Assembly: GCA_963970005.1 (NCBI GenBank)
Contig: CAXAMN010028917.1
Span: 36,135-100,134, forward strand
From: Durusdinium trenchii
Lineage: Eukaryota; Sar; Dinophyceae; Suessiales; Symbiodiniaceae
Direction of reading: 5' to 3'
DNA length: 64,000 nucleotides
Shown here: positions 23,326 through 36,700 of the stretch, piece by piece
How the letters are laid out: every line of letters starts with the position of its first letter
Position numbering within the stretch: position 1 is the first letter of the stretch
Program-made: the position numbers and the translations under genes
Notes under the pieces: model-generated
The model's database searches: none
Told to the model about the DNA's origin: nothing
The model's input: only the letters and a program-made list of their open reading frames with translations

Positions 23326-23600
23326 CCATCTTCCCTCCCCAGCCCCGTCCCCACCCATGTGCCTCCCGTCTCGCTCCCCTCCATCTTCCCTCCCCAGCCC
23401 CGTCCCCACCCATGCGCCTCCCCTCTCGCTCCCCTCAATCTTCCCTCCCCAGCCCCGTCCCCACCATGCGCCTCCCGTCTCGCTCCCCTCCACCTTCCCT
23501 CCCCAGCCCCGTCCCCACCCATGCGCCTCCCGTCTCGCTCCCCTCCACCTTCCCTCCGGCCCCGTCCCCACCCATGCGCCTCCCGTCTCGCTGGCCGCCC
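23326..23600. repeat. 55-bp GC-skewed tandem repeat array
   Basis: About five units start at 23326, 23381, 23436, 23490 and 23545 (spacing 55, 55, 54, 55). Each contains CTTCCCTCCCCAGCCCCGTC and CATGCGCCTCCCGTCTCGCT. The plus strand is nearly G-free between ATGs, so both strands give long spurious ORFs. Confidence 0.85.
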
Positions 23601-23799
23601 CGTCTCGCTCGCCTCCTTCTTCCCCCCCCCCCCCCGCCCCCCCTCTCGCTCCCCTCCCTTCCTTCCCCTCCCTCTTCCTTCCCCTCCCTCTTCCTTCCCT
23701 TCCCTCTTCCCTTCCCAACCCCGTCCACCTCCACAGCCATCTTCCATCCCCGTCTACGTAAGCTTTTCCTCGCTCTCCCGCGGGGCTAGCGACTAAACG

Positions 23800-25541
23800 A
23801 GAACCCAAGCATCGGAGATGCTTTTGGGAAAAAAAAGAAACACAAAAAACATGGGCTTGCACGCCTCGACCCATCCAGGGGTTGTGGAATGTGACAGGGG
23901 CTATGGCCGGGAACTGCAAGACACAAAAGCCACATGTGATATGGAACACCAAAGACTGTTGTTCATTGTTCAAGATTCATGACGTTCATGATAACTGTTC
24001 AAAGCTTTCGTATTTACTTGGTTTTCTCTGAGCGACCTCGCGGTCTCATCATCGTGACAGCTGTGTGATGAAATGCCTCTCTACTGAATGAACCCAATGC
24101 TCAACTTAGGTTCTGGGATTGTGGGGAGGATCCATTGTGGAGAATCAAACATGTCTGTTTGTTTGTCTCATAAAGCACGACACCAAGCCAATTTCCTGCC
24201 TGCTCTGAACACATTATTTTGGGATACTCCTTTCTGTCACTGACCGCAACTCCTTCGAGTTCATCTTACGTTCTTCTCGGCAACTCTTGGAGGATGTTGC
24301 GCAAGGTTCCCGATGCCAAGCGTCTTCTGAAAATGGGCGGATGCGGTTTCCCCGTGGCTTGTCCCAAAATCAATAACATTCAATAACTACAACCAGAACT
24401 GGTTGTTGATTTCCACCCCAACGTAGCAGTCAAGCGGGAAGCTCATTCCTGAATAAAAGAATCAGGATGGGCCAGGATAGGAGACAAGGGCTAACCGGAG
24501 AAAAAACAACAACACAGAATTCCCAGAACTATTGTGCTGAATCTGTTCAAAGGCTGATGAACTAGCTATAGGGTGGTGCAGTCAAGAGCTAGCTGCAAAG
24601 TAGCAAGAGTTGCTGTCAATATCCATCTTGCGGAAGTTTTGCTCTCTTCTTTACCAATGTCTCCTGCCAAAGGCTGCCAGTCTTCGTGTTCCATGCAAAA
24701 ACAATTGCAGTACCAGTACCTGACGACAAAAGAACAAGCTACAATAGGCTAGGTTCAGTTCTGGAACTGGCTCGTCCTGTCATCATGAGGAACCCACACT
24801 TTGGAGTGGCAGGAATGAGAACACTGGGCATTCTAGGCTAACGAGCCGTCTGCAGCTGTTCCCCGTCAATTTTTTGTCTGCCGAATTTCTTGCTGATTCA
24901 ACTGGTCTTGCGGCATTTCTTGCTCAAGACTTTTGGAAGGATGTTGTTTCGAGTCGCTGGTGGGATTGGGCCAGAGTCTGCTGGGCTGCATTCTGAAGGT
25001 CTGCTAAGAAGTTCCAAGCCCCATGGAAACAATACTTATGCCGCATGAACCTTCTGATCGCCTAACATCCTCACTTCAAGAATATCAGCAACAATCGAAA
25101 CGTGTCGAAACGTATCCCGCTTTTGAGGTCCCACACTCCTCATCCTGGCTTCAGGGAAACAAAGGGGCATGGTCGACAAATATCAAACCGCTGTTGCAAA
25201 AAGATCGTGGTTTCATCTTCAAGTAGAGATAGGATCTGGGCGGTGCTTTCCTTCGCAGTTCATTGAACCTTTGCTGAAGTTGTCCAGTAAGGTGAAGAAA
25301 CTTGCTTTGGAACATCCGTGTGACCCTCCCTGACTCACCTGACTCTGTCCGAAGATGTGGCTTTCTCAAAGAGGGTCTGTGAGACAAGACCAGCTAGAAA
25401 GAATGGCCGGTGAAACCCGGTTTGCCGGTTTGGGGGGGTGCCCCTCTTGTGAGATGAAAAGCTGTCAAAGGGACAAGCTCCTCTCAAAACAATATAGAGG
25501 GCTATACTAGTCCCTGGCCAGCATGCCTTCTCCTTGCAAAG
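23800..25541. other. No gene recognised
   Basis: AT-richer, stop-rich sequence with no long open frame. Probably intergenic or intronic. Confidence 0.5.
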
Positions 25542-25785
25542 GAAGGTGACCCCGTTTCTGTAGTATCCCTGCAGTCATTCCGGCCCGTCCGCTGGTTACA
25601 TCTTCGCCTCTGGCAAGCCCATCTTCGCCTGCGAGCTGCTCAGCGAGCAAGGGACATGCAGGAACTAGACCCGGAGGCCCTTGGGAAGGTGAAAGTGCTT
25701 GCGGCGTCGGCGTTATTTCTGGGGGATCCACTGGTCATGCGCATCCACGGAGACTATAGTGAAGTCTTGCCACCCTTTGAACATC
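25542..25785 (+). CDS. Isolated exon-like block, hypothetical
   Basis: Open frame from acceptor GCAAAG|GAAGG: EGDPVSVVSLQSFRPVRW, LHLRLWQAHLRLRAAQRA, RDMQELDPEALGKVKVLAAS, ALFLGDPLVMRIHGDYSEV. The composition is clearly protein-like on this strand. The 3' end is not fixed. It lies just 3' of the minus-strand hypothetical gene and points the opposite way. Family not recognised. Confidence 0.45.
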
Positions 25786-26070
25786 TTGAATGTCTAATAA
25801 GTGCTTCCAACGGGTCACCAATGGACAACCCTACCCTACTTACAGGTCTCCAGACAGGGCACCGGAAGTGCTAGGTTACATAGACCAAGTGAGTCACCCA
25901 GCTCCCTGCACTCCGAAAGAGAAGCAAGTCTCAGCTGGACTCGACCTCCACCGGTCCCCCCATCCCACGCTCGCTCCGGTCCACCGGTCCACCCCGAACC
26001 GTCGGTGTGGGCGGTCGCGGGTCCGCGCGGAGCCTGGCGTCGTTCGCTCCGTCGTCTCGGTTGACAGCGC

Positions 26071-26127
26071 CTCCAGGTTCGCCAGGCGCGGCTCGAACTT
26101 GGACAAGGTGAACTTCGAGAGCTCCAC
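26071..26127 (-). CDS. Hypothetical gene, exon C
   Basis: 57 nt encoding VELSKFTLSKFEPRLANLE. Acceptor ACCAG|GTG; donor GAG|GCGCTG. In phase with exon B. The gene continues at lower coordinates, but no further exon is clear. Confidence 0.55.
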
Positions 26128-26967
26128 CTGGTGAGCGAAACAGAGGACTGGAGCGACTGGTGAGAAGATGGTGAGATGGTCACAGAAGCGAAGGGTGAAC
26201 GGTAAGATATGGTGAGGTTTTTTTCAAGATCCTGCAGGTGATCTGATCCTATCATTCCATAAGGGTTTCCTGGTTTCCTGATCCTGCTTACTCCACAAGG
26301 TGAAGTTGATCCTGCGCACGGCCGGAAGTTGAGGGACTTGGGTGTGGACGAAAGGCCAAGTGAAATCGCGGAATCGCGGGGTATTTTGGGGGAGCGATGC
26401 AACAAATGCGGGCGATCTTTGTGTTTATCGAATGGCTCAAATGGAGAAAAAGGAGCAAATAGAGAGTCTACATACCCCAAAAAACATCATAGAGCCATGA
26501 ATGTCCCAGTTGTTGGAAACTGAAGATCTCCGTTTTCCTTAAATGATTCCCAAGCTGTGGTGCCCCTTGAGAGGTAGACTGGGTCCCCAAGTCGATCTTT
26601 CAGGGGCGAAGACTCTTGTCTTCTCTCATTTGGGGTGATGGGACGACGACTTCTGAACTTCGAACCTTGAGAAGTCAAGGAGGAACCAAGTCTTTCCGGG
26701 AAAGACCGTTTTCAGAGGTTTTCAGAATAGAATGAATGGGCTCTGATTTTGCTATAGTTTAAGTTTAAGTTAAGGTCTTTCTAAATATATCACGATGGAA
26801 TGCTTAAGATGTGCTGAGCCCCTATGTAGAGCAATAAGTGCAGCTTGAAATCACCCCCATGTAATATATAAGCTAGTATAAAATATATAATGCCATGGAA
26901 TGTCCCAGTAAGTACAACGGACCAGCGGCCAAACAACTTCCAAACTCCACTTCCCACTCATTGGATC

Positions 26968-27078
26968 CCGCGCATTCGCCGCATCAGCCGCTAGTACGGC
27001 GGCCTGGATGCCCTTGATCTGAGAGACGCAGTCGGACAAAATCCCGCCCAAACGCTTCAAGTCACCCGTGAAGTTGGC
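26968..27078 (-). CDS. Hypothetical gene, exon B
   Basis: 111 nt encoding ANFTGDLKRLGGILSDC, VSQIKGIQAAVLAADAANAR. Acceptor TTCAG|GCC; donor CGG|GATCC (GA type). Continues exon A in phase. An upstream acceptor that would add FAFSALQ cannot be excluded. Predicted helical; no family recognised. Confidence 0.6.
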
Positions 27079-28994
27079 CTGAAGTGCTGAAAAGGCGAAC
27101 TGCAAAGCAAAGCAAGAAATCACAGTCACAGGGACGAAAGCAACGCAAGGCCGGGCCAAGGCTTTTTGTGGCCTGTTAAGCGCTGTTATGCGCTGTTGGT
27201 AGGGTTGCTTCAAGAGAATTTCAGGGAAAGTGGCAATGGAAAGCACAGATGTACATGTCGTTCTTCCAGTAGTACAGGTGACATTCAGGCAAGGACTTCT
27301 TTTCGTTCCAGAATATAATGATACTTGGATTGGACCCGGAACCGAAACCAAAGAATTTGGGGATATGGAATGCTGCATTCTTAGCATGATCGAACCAAAA
27401 TGTTCAACATGAGTGGCCCAGTGGCCATCTCTCTTGCGCTTCAGATTCTGATTTGTGGGAATTATCTATAATCGTTACTTAGTACCGTTACTTGCTGTTG
27501 CGGCGAAAGAATTGTTGGTCCTCCAGAATATACTATAGGGTTGGATTTATTCTTACGATGTGAATCTTCAATAGATTTGAAATGAATTGCCAGCACCTTC
27601 CAACAGGTCTCCGAAATGGAGGATTGTTAGGCCCTAACAGGTTTCAATTGGTGACCTGTGAAGTCGGTGCTGGTATATATAACTCAAAAAACACATATAT
27701 AACAACAAACAACAAAACACGTGCCCTTTCGCGCGCATCCCCAAAGCACCGAAAAAAACCCGCCCTTCCGACCCCTCCGAGAAAAAGCCTCCAAATGTGC
27801 AATCTGCTTGTTGCTCTTGGAGCTATGTGCATGCACCTCTCCGCGGCGAACCAAGGCCATCGCCCGTGTATTGCTGAGTGGCTCGGGTGGTTTGATTCGT
27901 GTCAAAGGATCTGAAGAACTTGGGTCCATAAGCAGAACAAACCATGGAATACCAGGGGTCACAAGACGGGGTGGTGTTCGGTCCCATCCACTGAGTGGAT
28001 GTGACAAGGCCTAACCTCCAAGTTCGGCACCCCGACATGTGACTCCTTGGGGTCTCGGTCGCAGACTCAGTAGCAGACTCTCAGCCTGGTGTGAGTTTGG
28101 CTCGATAAGACTTCCTGCTGGCATCAAAGCCCAAGATTCTTCAATGTTTGTGATGTCTGGACCTTCCATCATCTTCCATCTTGAGTCCATGTTTGATTCC
28201 ATTAGCTTGGAGGCCATTCAACATTCCTTCCATCATCTGATACTGTTTGACTCCATTTAATTTGACATCATTATGTTGGAGGCCAGATCGAACGCACACC
28301 AACATTCACACCAACGCAGATCGAACTCGAGTTCCCCGGTTCCGGTTGCGCCCACATGGACCACTCGCGCCATAAGTGTCAACAACCCATCCGGAAGACG
28401 ACCATCCCTATATTTCAGAAGCGCGCCCTGGAGAGAGACCCACATGGAGCCGCAGAAAACCAAGGGGGTTAACTAGATGAAACATCATCTTCCAGTCTGG
28501 TCCATAGCCATCAGGTGGAACCTGTGGGTCTGAGGCCCACCGGATGTGTCTGGGTGTTTCAGGCCGTGAAGGACGAGCCGGCTGTGGCACAGACCCCGAC
28601 CGAGGCATCTCTCGCAGCTCCGGTGCCGCGTGTCGCGTGTGTGGCGCTCCGGTGTCACTGACATGATTGGCTCCTATACGGCTCCTCTTCAACCACCCCA
28701 ATGTATGGATTCGCCAGTCCCAAACAGGTCGTGTCTGGGTAACTCATCCACCGGAGCTGTTGAGCTCTCTCCCGATGTGTCCGACCCAAAAAAGGGCGAC
28801 CGGGATGCGACCGGGTCGGACTCTGTGATCCTCCGGCGACCCTTGACCCTCACCTGGACCTGTCAATCCAAATAACCATCCAACTGCACTTGGAGATGTG
28901 TGTCGCCATCAAAATGGCCCGGCCCTGCTGTTAAACCTTAAGCCTTGGTGATGACAATTTATACAAAGTTGTCCAGCACCGTCCAGCATCACAC

Positions 28995-29123
28995 TCGCGC
29001 AGCAGAAAGAACCGCTTCGAACACGCCGAAGGCGGCAGTGCCACAACCGAGCCCGAGCCCCATGAGTTCACCGGCCTCGGTGCGAAGTTCACGAGCCAAG
29101 TTGTCGATGTGGTGCAAAGCCGC
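28995..29123 (-). CDS. Hypothetical gene, exon A
   Basis: 129 nt encoding AALHHIDNLARELRTEAGEL, MGLGLGCGTAAFGVF, EAVLSAAR. Acceptor GTCAG|GCG; donor CGA|GTGTGA. Phase 0 at both ends, as are the two downstream exons. Helical and alanine-rich. The block is GC-rich against AT-richer flanks, typical of coding exons here. I do not recognise the family. Confidence 0.6.
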
Positions 29124-30720
29124 CTGACGCGACGACCAGGAGGAAGTCCACCCTCCCGCGTGGCGTCCGAAGTGGTCATCGGACCATGGGGGTGCACGTC
29201 CGACATGGCGTTGACGGGCGCTGTTCAGATGGTTTTCCCCGGTTGAGCCCTGTTGGAGTCAGTCCTTTTGATCGAAACGCACCCACCCAAAGGATGGTGA
29301 GACGACACTGAAGTAAATACAAACGCACAAAGAAAACACTTTGATGTGGGTGCTGGTGTTTACATGTCTCATGTCTCAAACTCAAGATATCAAAAGTCTA
29401 TATGAACATATATCGATGTCAAAAAAGTGTCACGCTATGTCAAGTTTATATCTTTGCCCCTGTTTCTTTTATTGATTGAACAAATCTCCTCTACACAAGT
29501 CCTGCCTGACCCTCATTGAGTAGTGTGTGTGTGTGTGCGTGTGTTTAGTTCAAAATCAGCTTCAGTCAAATGATCTAGGGATCATGTCTCAAAGTGTCCA
29601 CGCCTAGCGTTTTCATGACCCTTTTTCGTGACTTGATACCATCCCTCTGCTCCCAGTGGAGAAGCTAGGTTTCAAGGACCATCCCTCACCATTTCAATTG
29701 CTGAGAATGTCTTTTTCCGTGAACCTCCAGATATCATGATATGAAACTGGATGTCGGAGTGTTACATCTGAAAAGACCACTCAGTACCATCGTACCGTCC
29801 GCGCGCGAAGATCGATATATCAGTACCTCGCTATTCTGTCCATTTCTGTCCGTCCGGTGTCATTTCATGCTCAACCCGCTTCAGGACACTTGTCAGGGCG
29901 AAGCCCGATGCCTTCAGCACTGTTGTGTCTGTTGTTTCGAACCAGTTGAACCTGCGAACATGGACCCGAGCCCAAGAGTTCCCCCTTCACAGCGGCTGCC
30001 TTGGCCCCCGGGGAACGACCACCGTTGCTCTGCTCCGCTCTCTCTTTCGCTGGTCCCACGCGTCACGCGTGCGTCGCGGTGTGGTGCGGCGATTCCGTCC
30101 ACTGGAACGACCATCGGAATGACCATCAGTTCATGCCATTTCAATATCAATCACTAGAGGTCAATGACCTCATTTGACTGGAGTTTTTGTACCAAAACAG
30201 CACTCAAAAAGCTAAAGGACCCGGGTCTTTTTTCACTTGTAGGTCTGAGTTTCAAAGTGTTGGTTGCCAAACTTGGAGGGTAACAGGTGCCCATTACAAA
30301 TTCCCACGACTGAGACTTACAAAGCAATGTCTATACGGAAACCGCTGGGACTCCAAAAAACATAGAAGAAAAAAACACACAATTCAAACACACACTCCGA
30401 ACAGTGTTCTCCCTTTTTCTTCCGACTGTTTGGACGCCGTGGCCCAAGCCCAGCGAGACGCCGAGACGCCTCATCGCCCTCCCTCCGAGGCATCGCCGCT
30501 CGCTCGGAGTCTCTTTTCTTCGCCGGACAGGAGAGCCGAGACTTCGCCAGACCAAGCCGCCGTCGACTGCTGACGCGAATGACAAGGCCTTTGTGAGGGC
30601 AGAAAGGATAGCGATAGGCATGCAAGACGGTCGTTGGGTTTGGGATTTTGTAGATTCATAAATGCGACTGTTGAAGATTCACTGAGTTTGGAACTTTGTG
30701 AAAAGCAAACTGGTCACCGC
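29124..30720. other. No gene fixed
   Basis: Includes a (GT)n run near 29521-29545 and two GC-rich blocks (about 29950-30070 and 30440-30570) that could be exons, with competing frames on both strands. Confidence 0.4.
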
Positions 30721-30918
30721 CAGTGGGAATGGCTTTCTCGATGTTACAAACGTCTTCTTCGACGGGAGAAGAGGAACACATCGAGTCGATTCAAGTCGCA
30801 TGGTATGCATCAAAACTGTCAGGAAAGAACCTTCTCGGACCTCAATTGGGCTCCCGTTCCATATCCGAAACTCGGTGGACACACACACCCACCCACCCCG
30901 GCACTCCCTGAACCTCAG

Positions 30919-31046
30919 GTGGTTGGAGGCCCAATTGCGGCAGACGCTTCAACCGTTCGTCCGAACCGCAGCACCGGTGCGAAATCGGCGACACTCGATC
31001 CGTGGAAAAAGAGGAATGTTTGGATTGAACCTGATCCACCTCGAAG
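30919..31046 (+). CDS. Isolated exon-like block, hypothetical
   Basis: Acceptor CTCAG|GTG followed by VVGGPIAADASTVRPNRST, GAKSATLDPWKKRNVWIEP, DPPRR, ending at a possible GC donor CGAAG|GCTCCG. 128 nt. A preceding exon-like stretch at about 30720-30840 is ambiguous between two frames. Family unknown. Confidence 0.4.
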
Positions 31047-31879
31047 GCTCCGTGGGGGGTCCCTCATGTGTCCCCCCAAAAAAAATACAAAAAGATTGCA
31101 CGTGATCGATGTACTTCTTAGGTAGGTTGATGCCCTACAGTAAGGATGCACTGCCACCGAACTCAGGTGGAACAGTACGACTGGGCTCCTTTGGGCCCAC
31201 ATAAGGGCGCCTACATCAATAGTCTCCCTGCTCACCGTACCTCAGAACGTATGTAGATCCATAGGGAGATGAACGTTTGCTGTCTTTGGGATAGGATGAA
31301 ATGGTTTTGTGAGTATGAAAATGGATCTGTGCACAGGTCCCAACATCAGCAATCCTTCGGCTGCAAGACCAGTCTGAGTGCTAAAACTTCGTAGCGGCTC
31401 TCGAAAAAGCGAGAAGAGCACCCCACACGTTCGTGTGGCAGCTTGAGACGGACGATCGACGATCCGATCGATGTTTTTTGCAGTAACATCCCAATCAGTT
31501 GTACATAATATCGATGGACCTGGGAATCCCAACTTAGGCAAGTTCTACTTAAATCAACCTCCCTTTTCAACTGCCAAGGCGAAGAACATCAGCGGACACC
31601 AAAGCATCTGTCACCTTAATGTGTCCACAGCATTTGCCTTGCAAACACCCAGCCAAGTGGGGGCCCATCTGCTGCTTGACGTTGCCAGAAGAAAAAAGAC
31701 ATTGAAAACAAACCACTCGCAAATTCAGGTCCACCACTTCTTCCAAAAAAACTCCCAGAAAAGAGGTGGCCTGTTCCAGAGTGGATGTGCTGAGTGTGGT
31801 GATCAGCAATCACTGCAAGTGACTCATTTCGGATTACGATTTGGTTGATGGAACATGGCCTCAAATGTTCGCCCATCTC

Positions 31880-32060
31880 ACGCTGGGAAACGGAAGAAGC
31901 GGCCACGCACGCCCTGCATGCTTTCCTCTCGGCTTGGCCGTCCGGGAAAACCGGCGGGTTCATTGAAGACCCTTCTTCCGCTCGCGCAACTCATCGTCGT
32001 GTTAATGCCCCACCCGCCCGTGTTGACCCCTACGATCCGTGGGAGCCCCGGGCATGTGGC
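31880..32060 (+). CDS. Exon-like block, hypothetical
   Basis: The frame reads RWETEEAATHALHAFLSAW, PSGKTGGFIEDPSSARATH, RRVNAPPARVDPYDPWEPR. It could belong to the same + strand gene as the block at 30919, but phases cannot be checked because the boundaries are unclear. Confidence 0.3.
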
Positions 32061-33666
32061 GGATCGGCATCACACCGGTGCGTTCCGCGGTTGTGGCAGC
32101 GCTTTGGGAGGTGGTGGGTTGGGTTCACTGTTGAGCTACGGCCGACTGTGCGGGCCCTCACCCTGTATATGGGCCTCATACTGCAAGGTCCAAATATATG
32201 TATCTTTATGCAAGCGACTACCAGACTACTACTACTGCTATGTGGATACTATCGCCATATCAAAGATTCTTCTTCACCACTTGCCCTCCATGCCCTTTTT
32301 GCTACTATCCCCCAAAATGCCGATTGGGAAAATCCCCACTAAACACTTCGGGAGGTAGCTTTTCTGCATCTGAAGGTATCAGAAAACGGTTGGAATAGAA
32401 CATCCAGGCAAAGCAACCAGATCAGAAAATGACGCCCACGTTCTGGAAGCCCGGAAGCTGAGGCCTGGGGCACTTAGGAAATCACCCACCCCCACCAATC
32501 GCTTCGTTGAGACGCCATGAGACGCCCCAAACCCCGCCCCAAATGTCGCAGGTGAAAGGTTGGGAATGGGGGCACGACACTGGTTTCTCGATCCTTACGA
32601 CACCGGTCACGGGCAAATGACCGGGGGGAGCCTTCGGGGGCCTTCGTTGGCACATTCCTTCTTTGACGAACGGCACGAGCGGCGGCCCTGACAGGTTCTT
32701 GCAAGTCCAAGGGGCTGAACATGGGTTTAAGCTGCGATTGGTGGGAGCCACGACAACGCAAAACACATTGACAAAACACAGCTCTGCTCCTTCCACGTAG
32801 AAGCATTTATTCTGGCGTTCCCGCTACAGGTAAATGCATCCTAAGATATCCACTTAATAAAGCTGCTGCTATTGTTCTGGAAAAAAAAGTAAAACTCGGC
32901 CATGAACATAGCTTGAAGCCCGCCGCTCCCGCAAAGAGATCCAAACCCCAATCCACGAACCGTAGAACTCAGGGTTCCGGATCTGCACTGATGCAAACAC
33001 ATGCTGCATGGACAAACTGATCTGCACCACAATCCGTGGTGAACAAATCGTCTTGGCAAAAAAGGGAGGTAGACTTGGAATACTCCCACAAAAAACTGTG
33101 CCTTCGGCTTCAGAGTCGCTTTCGCTTGGTCAGTCATTGGGTGTCTTGATGTTGACTTCGCCGAAAACACAGACCTGCTACAGGCAAGAGCGAGGTGCCC
33201 CTGATATCGACTCCAGTTTAAATTTGGCATCACCAAATGCAAGTGACACATTGTGGTTGTCATCTCTATGTAACAGATTCTTCGGGGGCACCTTGCAAGA
33301 CTGCGGCAAAAGAGATCTCATTTCCATGTGGGTCAATATGGCTGCTCACGAACCTCTGTGATTAGTCCAGAGTCTGCGGCCTCCTGAATGTTGAAAAAAA
33401 AGAAACGGCCTCATGATTGAAAGGGAATGAATCAAAGATGGATCTCTTCCACTTCAAAGGCTCCCGAGCTGTTCTGGGACCCTGCCCCCCGTGCAAACCT
33501 GCCGCCCACGGCAGAAAAGGACTGCGAGGCACAGACACGTCGCGATCCGGACGTCGCTGCGCTCTTCTCACCCCATCTGAAGATTGTACCCGCCAATCCG
33601 GCGGGTAGTTGTAGGCCCCGCGGAGCAAACAGAGCAGCTGGGAAGGCGAAGTCTTCAGAGTTCGCC
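32061..33666. other. 3' flank of the ABCB gene, no gene fixed
   Basis: Open frames at 32474-32806 (minus) and 33427-33708 (plus) look partly protein-like. The latter overlaps the ABCB terminal exon in antisense. No family or splice structure could be established. Confidence 0.35.
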
Positions 33667-33704
33667 TCACTTCTGCGACTGCATCTGCAGTTTGTAGTAG
33701 ACAC
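33667..33704 (-). CDS. ABCB exon 28, terminal exon ([11 protein letters not shown], stop)
   Basis: 38 nt ending in TGA (33669-33667). G-x-Y-x-K-L-x-x-x-Q is the usual C-terminal end of ABCB proteins. Acceptor CTCAG|GT. Confidence 0.85.
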
Positions 33705-36700
33705 CTGAGGCGATCTTCGGGTGGGACCTGGCAAGTAATGGCTACAATTGCTGGACAGCCGCATGAACCAACCCTGAAAATTATCCAAATGTCAAACAAA
33801 CTCCAACAAAAGCTCCCAAACACGAGTTATATCTGTTGTTTATTCAATTATAAATTATATTTAATTGATTAATAGGAGTTGGCCTCCTTGGAGTGGGTGT
33901 TCATGGGTCTGCTTTGGGGTCTTCACGATTGAAGAGTCTGAACGGATGAAGCAAACAAATGAAGCAAATTCCAAGCGGTGACAACTAGAAACAAGAATCT
34001 ACTAGAATCCTTCTAGGCCATCCTGCCTAAAGATAAGTCAGCCTCCTCATCAAGAGGTTCCTCTTTCTCACGGCTAGGAGCAGGTAGAAGCTAGCAGGTT
34101 GCTAAATCTGAAAAACACGTCGATGGGCCAATCTTGCGCCAGGGCTCAAACATGAGTTTTTCACCATTCCCCACTTCAAATTACTCCTCTACAAACGGGG
34201 AGACCTTTTGAGTCTGTTTGATGGTTTTCTTTGCTTGCTTTCTTATTGTGTTTCCTTTTTGAACGCCTTGAACTGCGTCCCTCCGCCAGCAAACCGCGTC
34301 CTCCGCATCCAGGCCTTTCAGAGCCATCAGCTCCGAGTGGTTCCCGCTCTCCACCACCCGGCCGTCCGCGTTCACCAGGATCACGTCGCAGCCTGGCGCG
34401 ACGGCCCGCTGCGACGAGCGAGCACCACGCGCGGCGCCCCAAGAGCGAGCACCGCGGCGGAGATATACACATTGTTCCATCATCTTCTGAATCATCTGGA
34501 GTCTCCCCAAAAAGGATAAAACCGCATGAGGGGCCGAAAAATAGATCTCATCCCAGCCGCGAAGAGTTGATATGTTTCCCCTTGACTTCATGTGTATACC
34601 TGAGATCCGCCAAGTTGGATCACCATGCGTCACTGCCACTCTCGAGCTTAGTACGGTGATGCTTCATCCGTCGTCCGGACGTCCACCGTTCTTCAAGAAA
34701 GGGGGGTGCCAAAAAGGTCGCACCCGAGACCACCTCTTGGTAGCTACCTGGAGTCGACCCGTTCGTACCTGAGAGGTACAAGATGGTATAAAGTGTACCA
34801 GGGCAGCCTATTAGTATACGGGGTGGTGAATGGACGGAAAGCCTCGAAGGGACATATTTGTTAGACACCCCTTAGGAGGCCCTGGCATATCTAATTACCA
34901 TGGATAATTATTACAGGGTCGTCCGCCATGTCCCATGTTCTCAGGTACTTGAAGTCGGGTCCGGGTAGACCAAACCCGTCTCGCACCCCCGATGACAGCA
35001 CCCTCACGTCTCCTCCCATCGGTCGCGGGACGAGCGGATCGGTCGCTTTCGGCGCCTTGGATGGTCGACAGGCGATGGGCGATGGCGAAGCTGGTGCGGC
35101 CCTTGAGCGCCGCCTCCAAGGCCTCGCAAGAACGACGGGTGGGGTGGGCGGAGCGGGCGGTGTGGAGTGGGGGAGTGGGTGGAAGAGTGGCGCATTATAG
35201 AATTACAGTTATTCGAGGCGACAATCTGTCTGAAGGGCTTTTCAACCAAACAGCACAGGGACCAAAAAAAACGTCCGACCCCCGACCGCGGTCGCGCACG
35301 ACGACAGCGCCTTCTGCACAATGGTCTCGCTCTGGGTGTCCAAAGCGCTGGTGGCCTCGTCGATGTGCGGCGCCCGGTGGGTACGACTGGAAAGAAAGAC
35401 ATTGAAACCGTTGTTAAAAAAAAGCTATAAAGTGAGTGAAGGTTTGATCCATCAGTTGAATTGATTGGTTGGAAGGAGTGGATGTTCATTCAACCAAACA
35501 TTGTGAACCCCATCAGTCCATCCTCCCCTGGGGCCCTACAGGAGCGGTCAGCACATGTGTCATGTGGCTCATTCAACCCTCATGGAACAGGCCTAATTCG
35601 AACATCTCTTGCCTAGATTAAACTCGTGTCTTTGAAAAGGAGCTAGCGTAGATCTTGATGATTCTTGATGTACGTAGTCCAAGTCTGTGTAGATGCGATG
35701 GCGATGGCCAAGTCCCAGTCCAGTTTTTCTTTCAGGGAGGAGAACTCGTTTCGCAAAGCCGGAAGAAAGAACGCACCGACGACCTAGCATCCAAGAAAAC
35801 CCTTTGGATGAGAAAATCCTCGCTGTTTTCATCCACGTCATCACGTCATCGACCTGTCATCAAAAACCCGCAGCCCAACAGGGAGACGGAGGACGATGTG
35901 ATCCAAGAAGCGACGAAGACACAGACACTGCAGACTGAAGACACAGCGTCGAAGGGTCCGCACTTTGGCAGTTTTTTGGGCACAGGACCAATCGAACGGT
36001 CAGCGATCGACTTAGGTATCAGCAATCGAAGGCAAACATGCGCCGCAAGCCACGGCTTTGTTGTGGGTGTACATAAGGTTATTGTGAATCTTTTTGGTAT
36101 ATTTACCTGGAGGTCAACCTGGCGTCTCACTATTTTTCAGTACTACCCACATCGAAACGGACAAACATTCCGCCAGTGTTCGGGTTCCTTTTCTCAACAA
36201 CCGCTGGTAGGCCGCCCTCCAGCGGTTGTAGGAATCATGCGCACTCCCTCAACACATCACACTCACGGTCATCTGTCTGTGTAGCGCTGGGCCGCAGGCC
36301 ACTACTCGGTGTCAGGGGGGTAAAACCAACAGCCTGACCCTCTGAGCCTGACAGCCTGACCCTTCGAGCATTGTGTTGGACAGTGATCTTTCAAACCCAT
36401 GCGGGCAGGACGTCATATTTACATGTGTAATATACTGTATATCCACACGTTCAAGATCTTTCAATCAGCAAGCTATGTATACCAGCACCCGCCTTCACAG
36501 GTCACCACCTTTTAACATCTTTTAACTATTCGAAAGCCACCACACACGGAGATTTGTTTGTCGTCGGGTACTGGCAGGATGTTTTGGATCATCCATGTGA
36601 GGATCGGCCAACATAGGTGGCTTTGCACTGAATGAGAAACTGCCAGCAAGTCACCCCGAAAGCCCATGGTGATTCCTATGGCTCTCCGCCCACATGACTG

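Noticed and set aside
23143..23973. Long Gly/Arg/Glu-rich minus-strand ORF.
   Set aside because: It is the translation of the GC-skewed satellite; all frames on both strands are open for the same reason.
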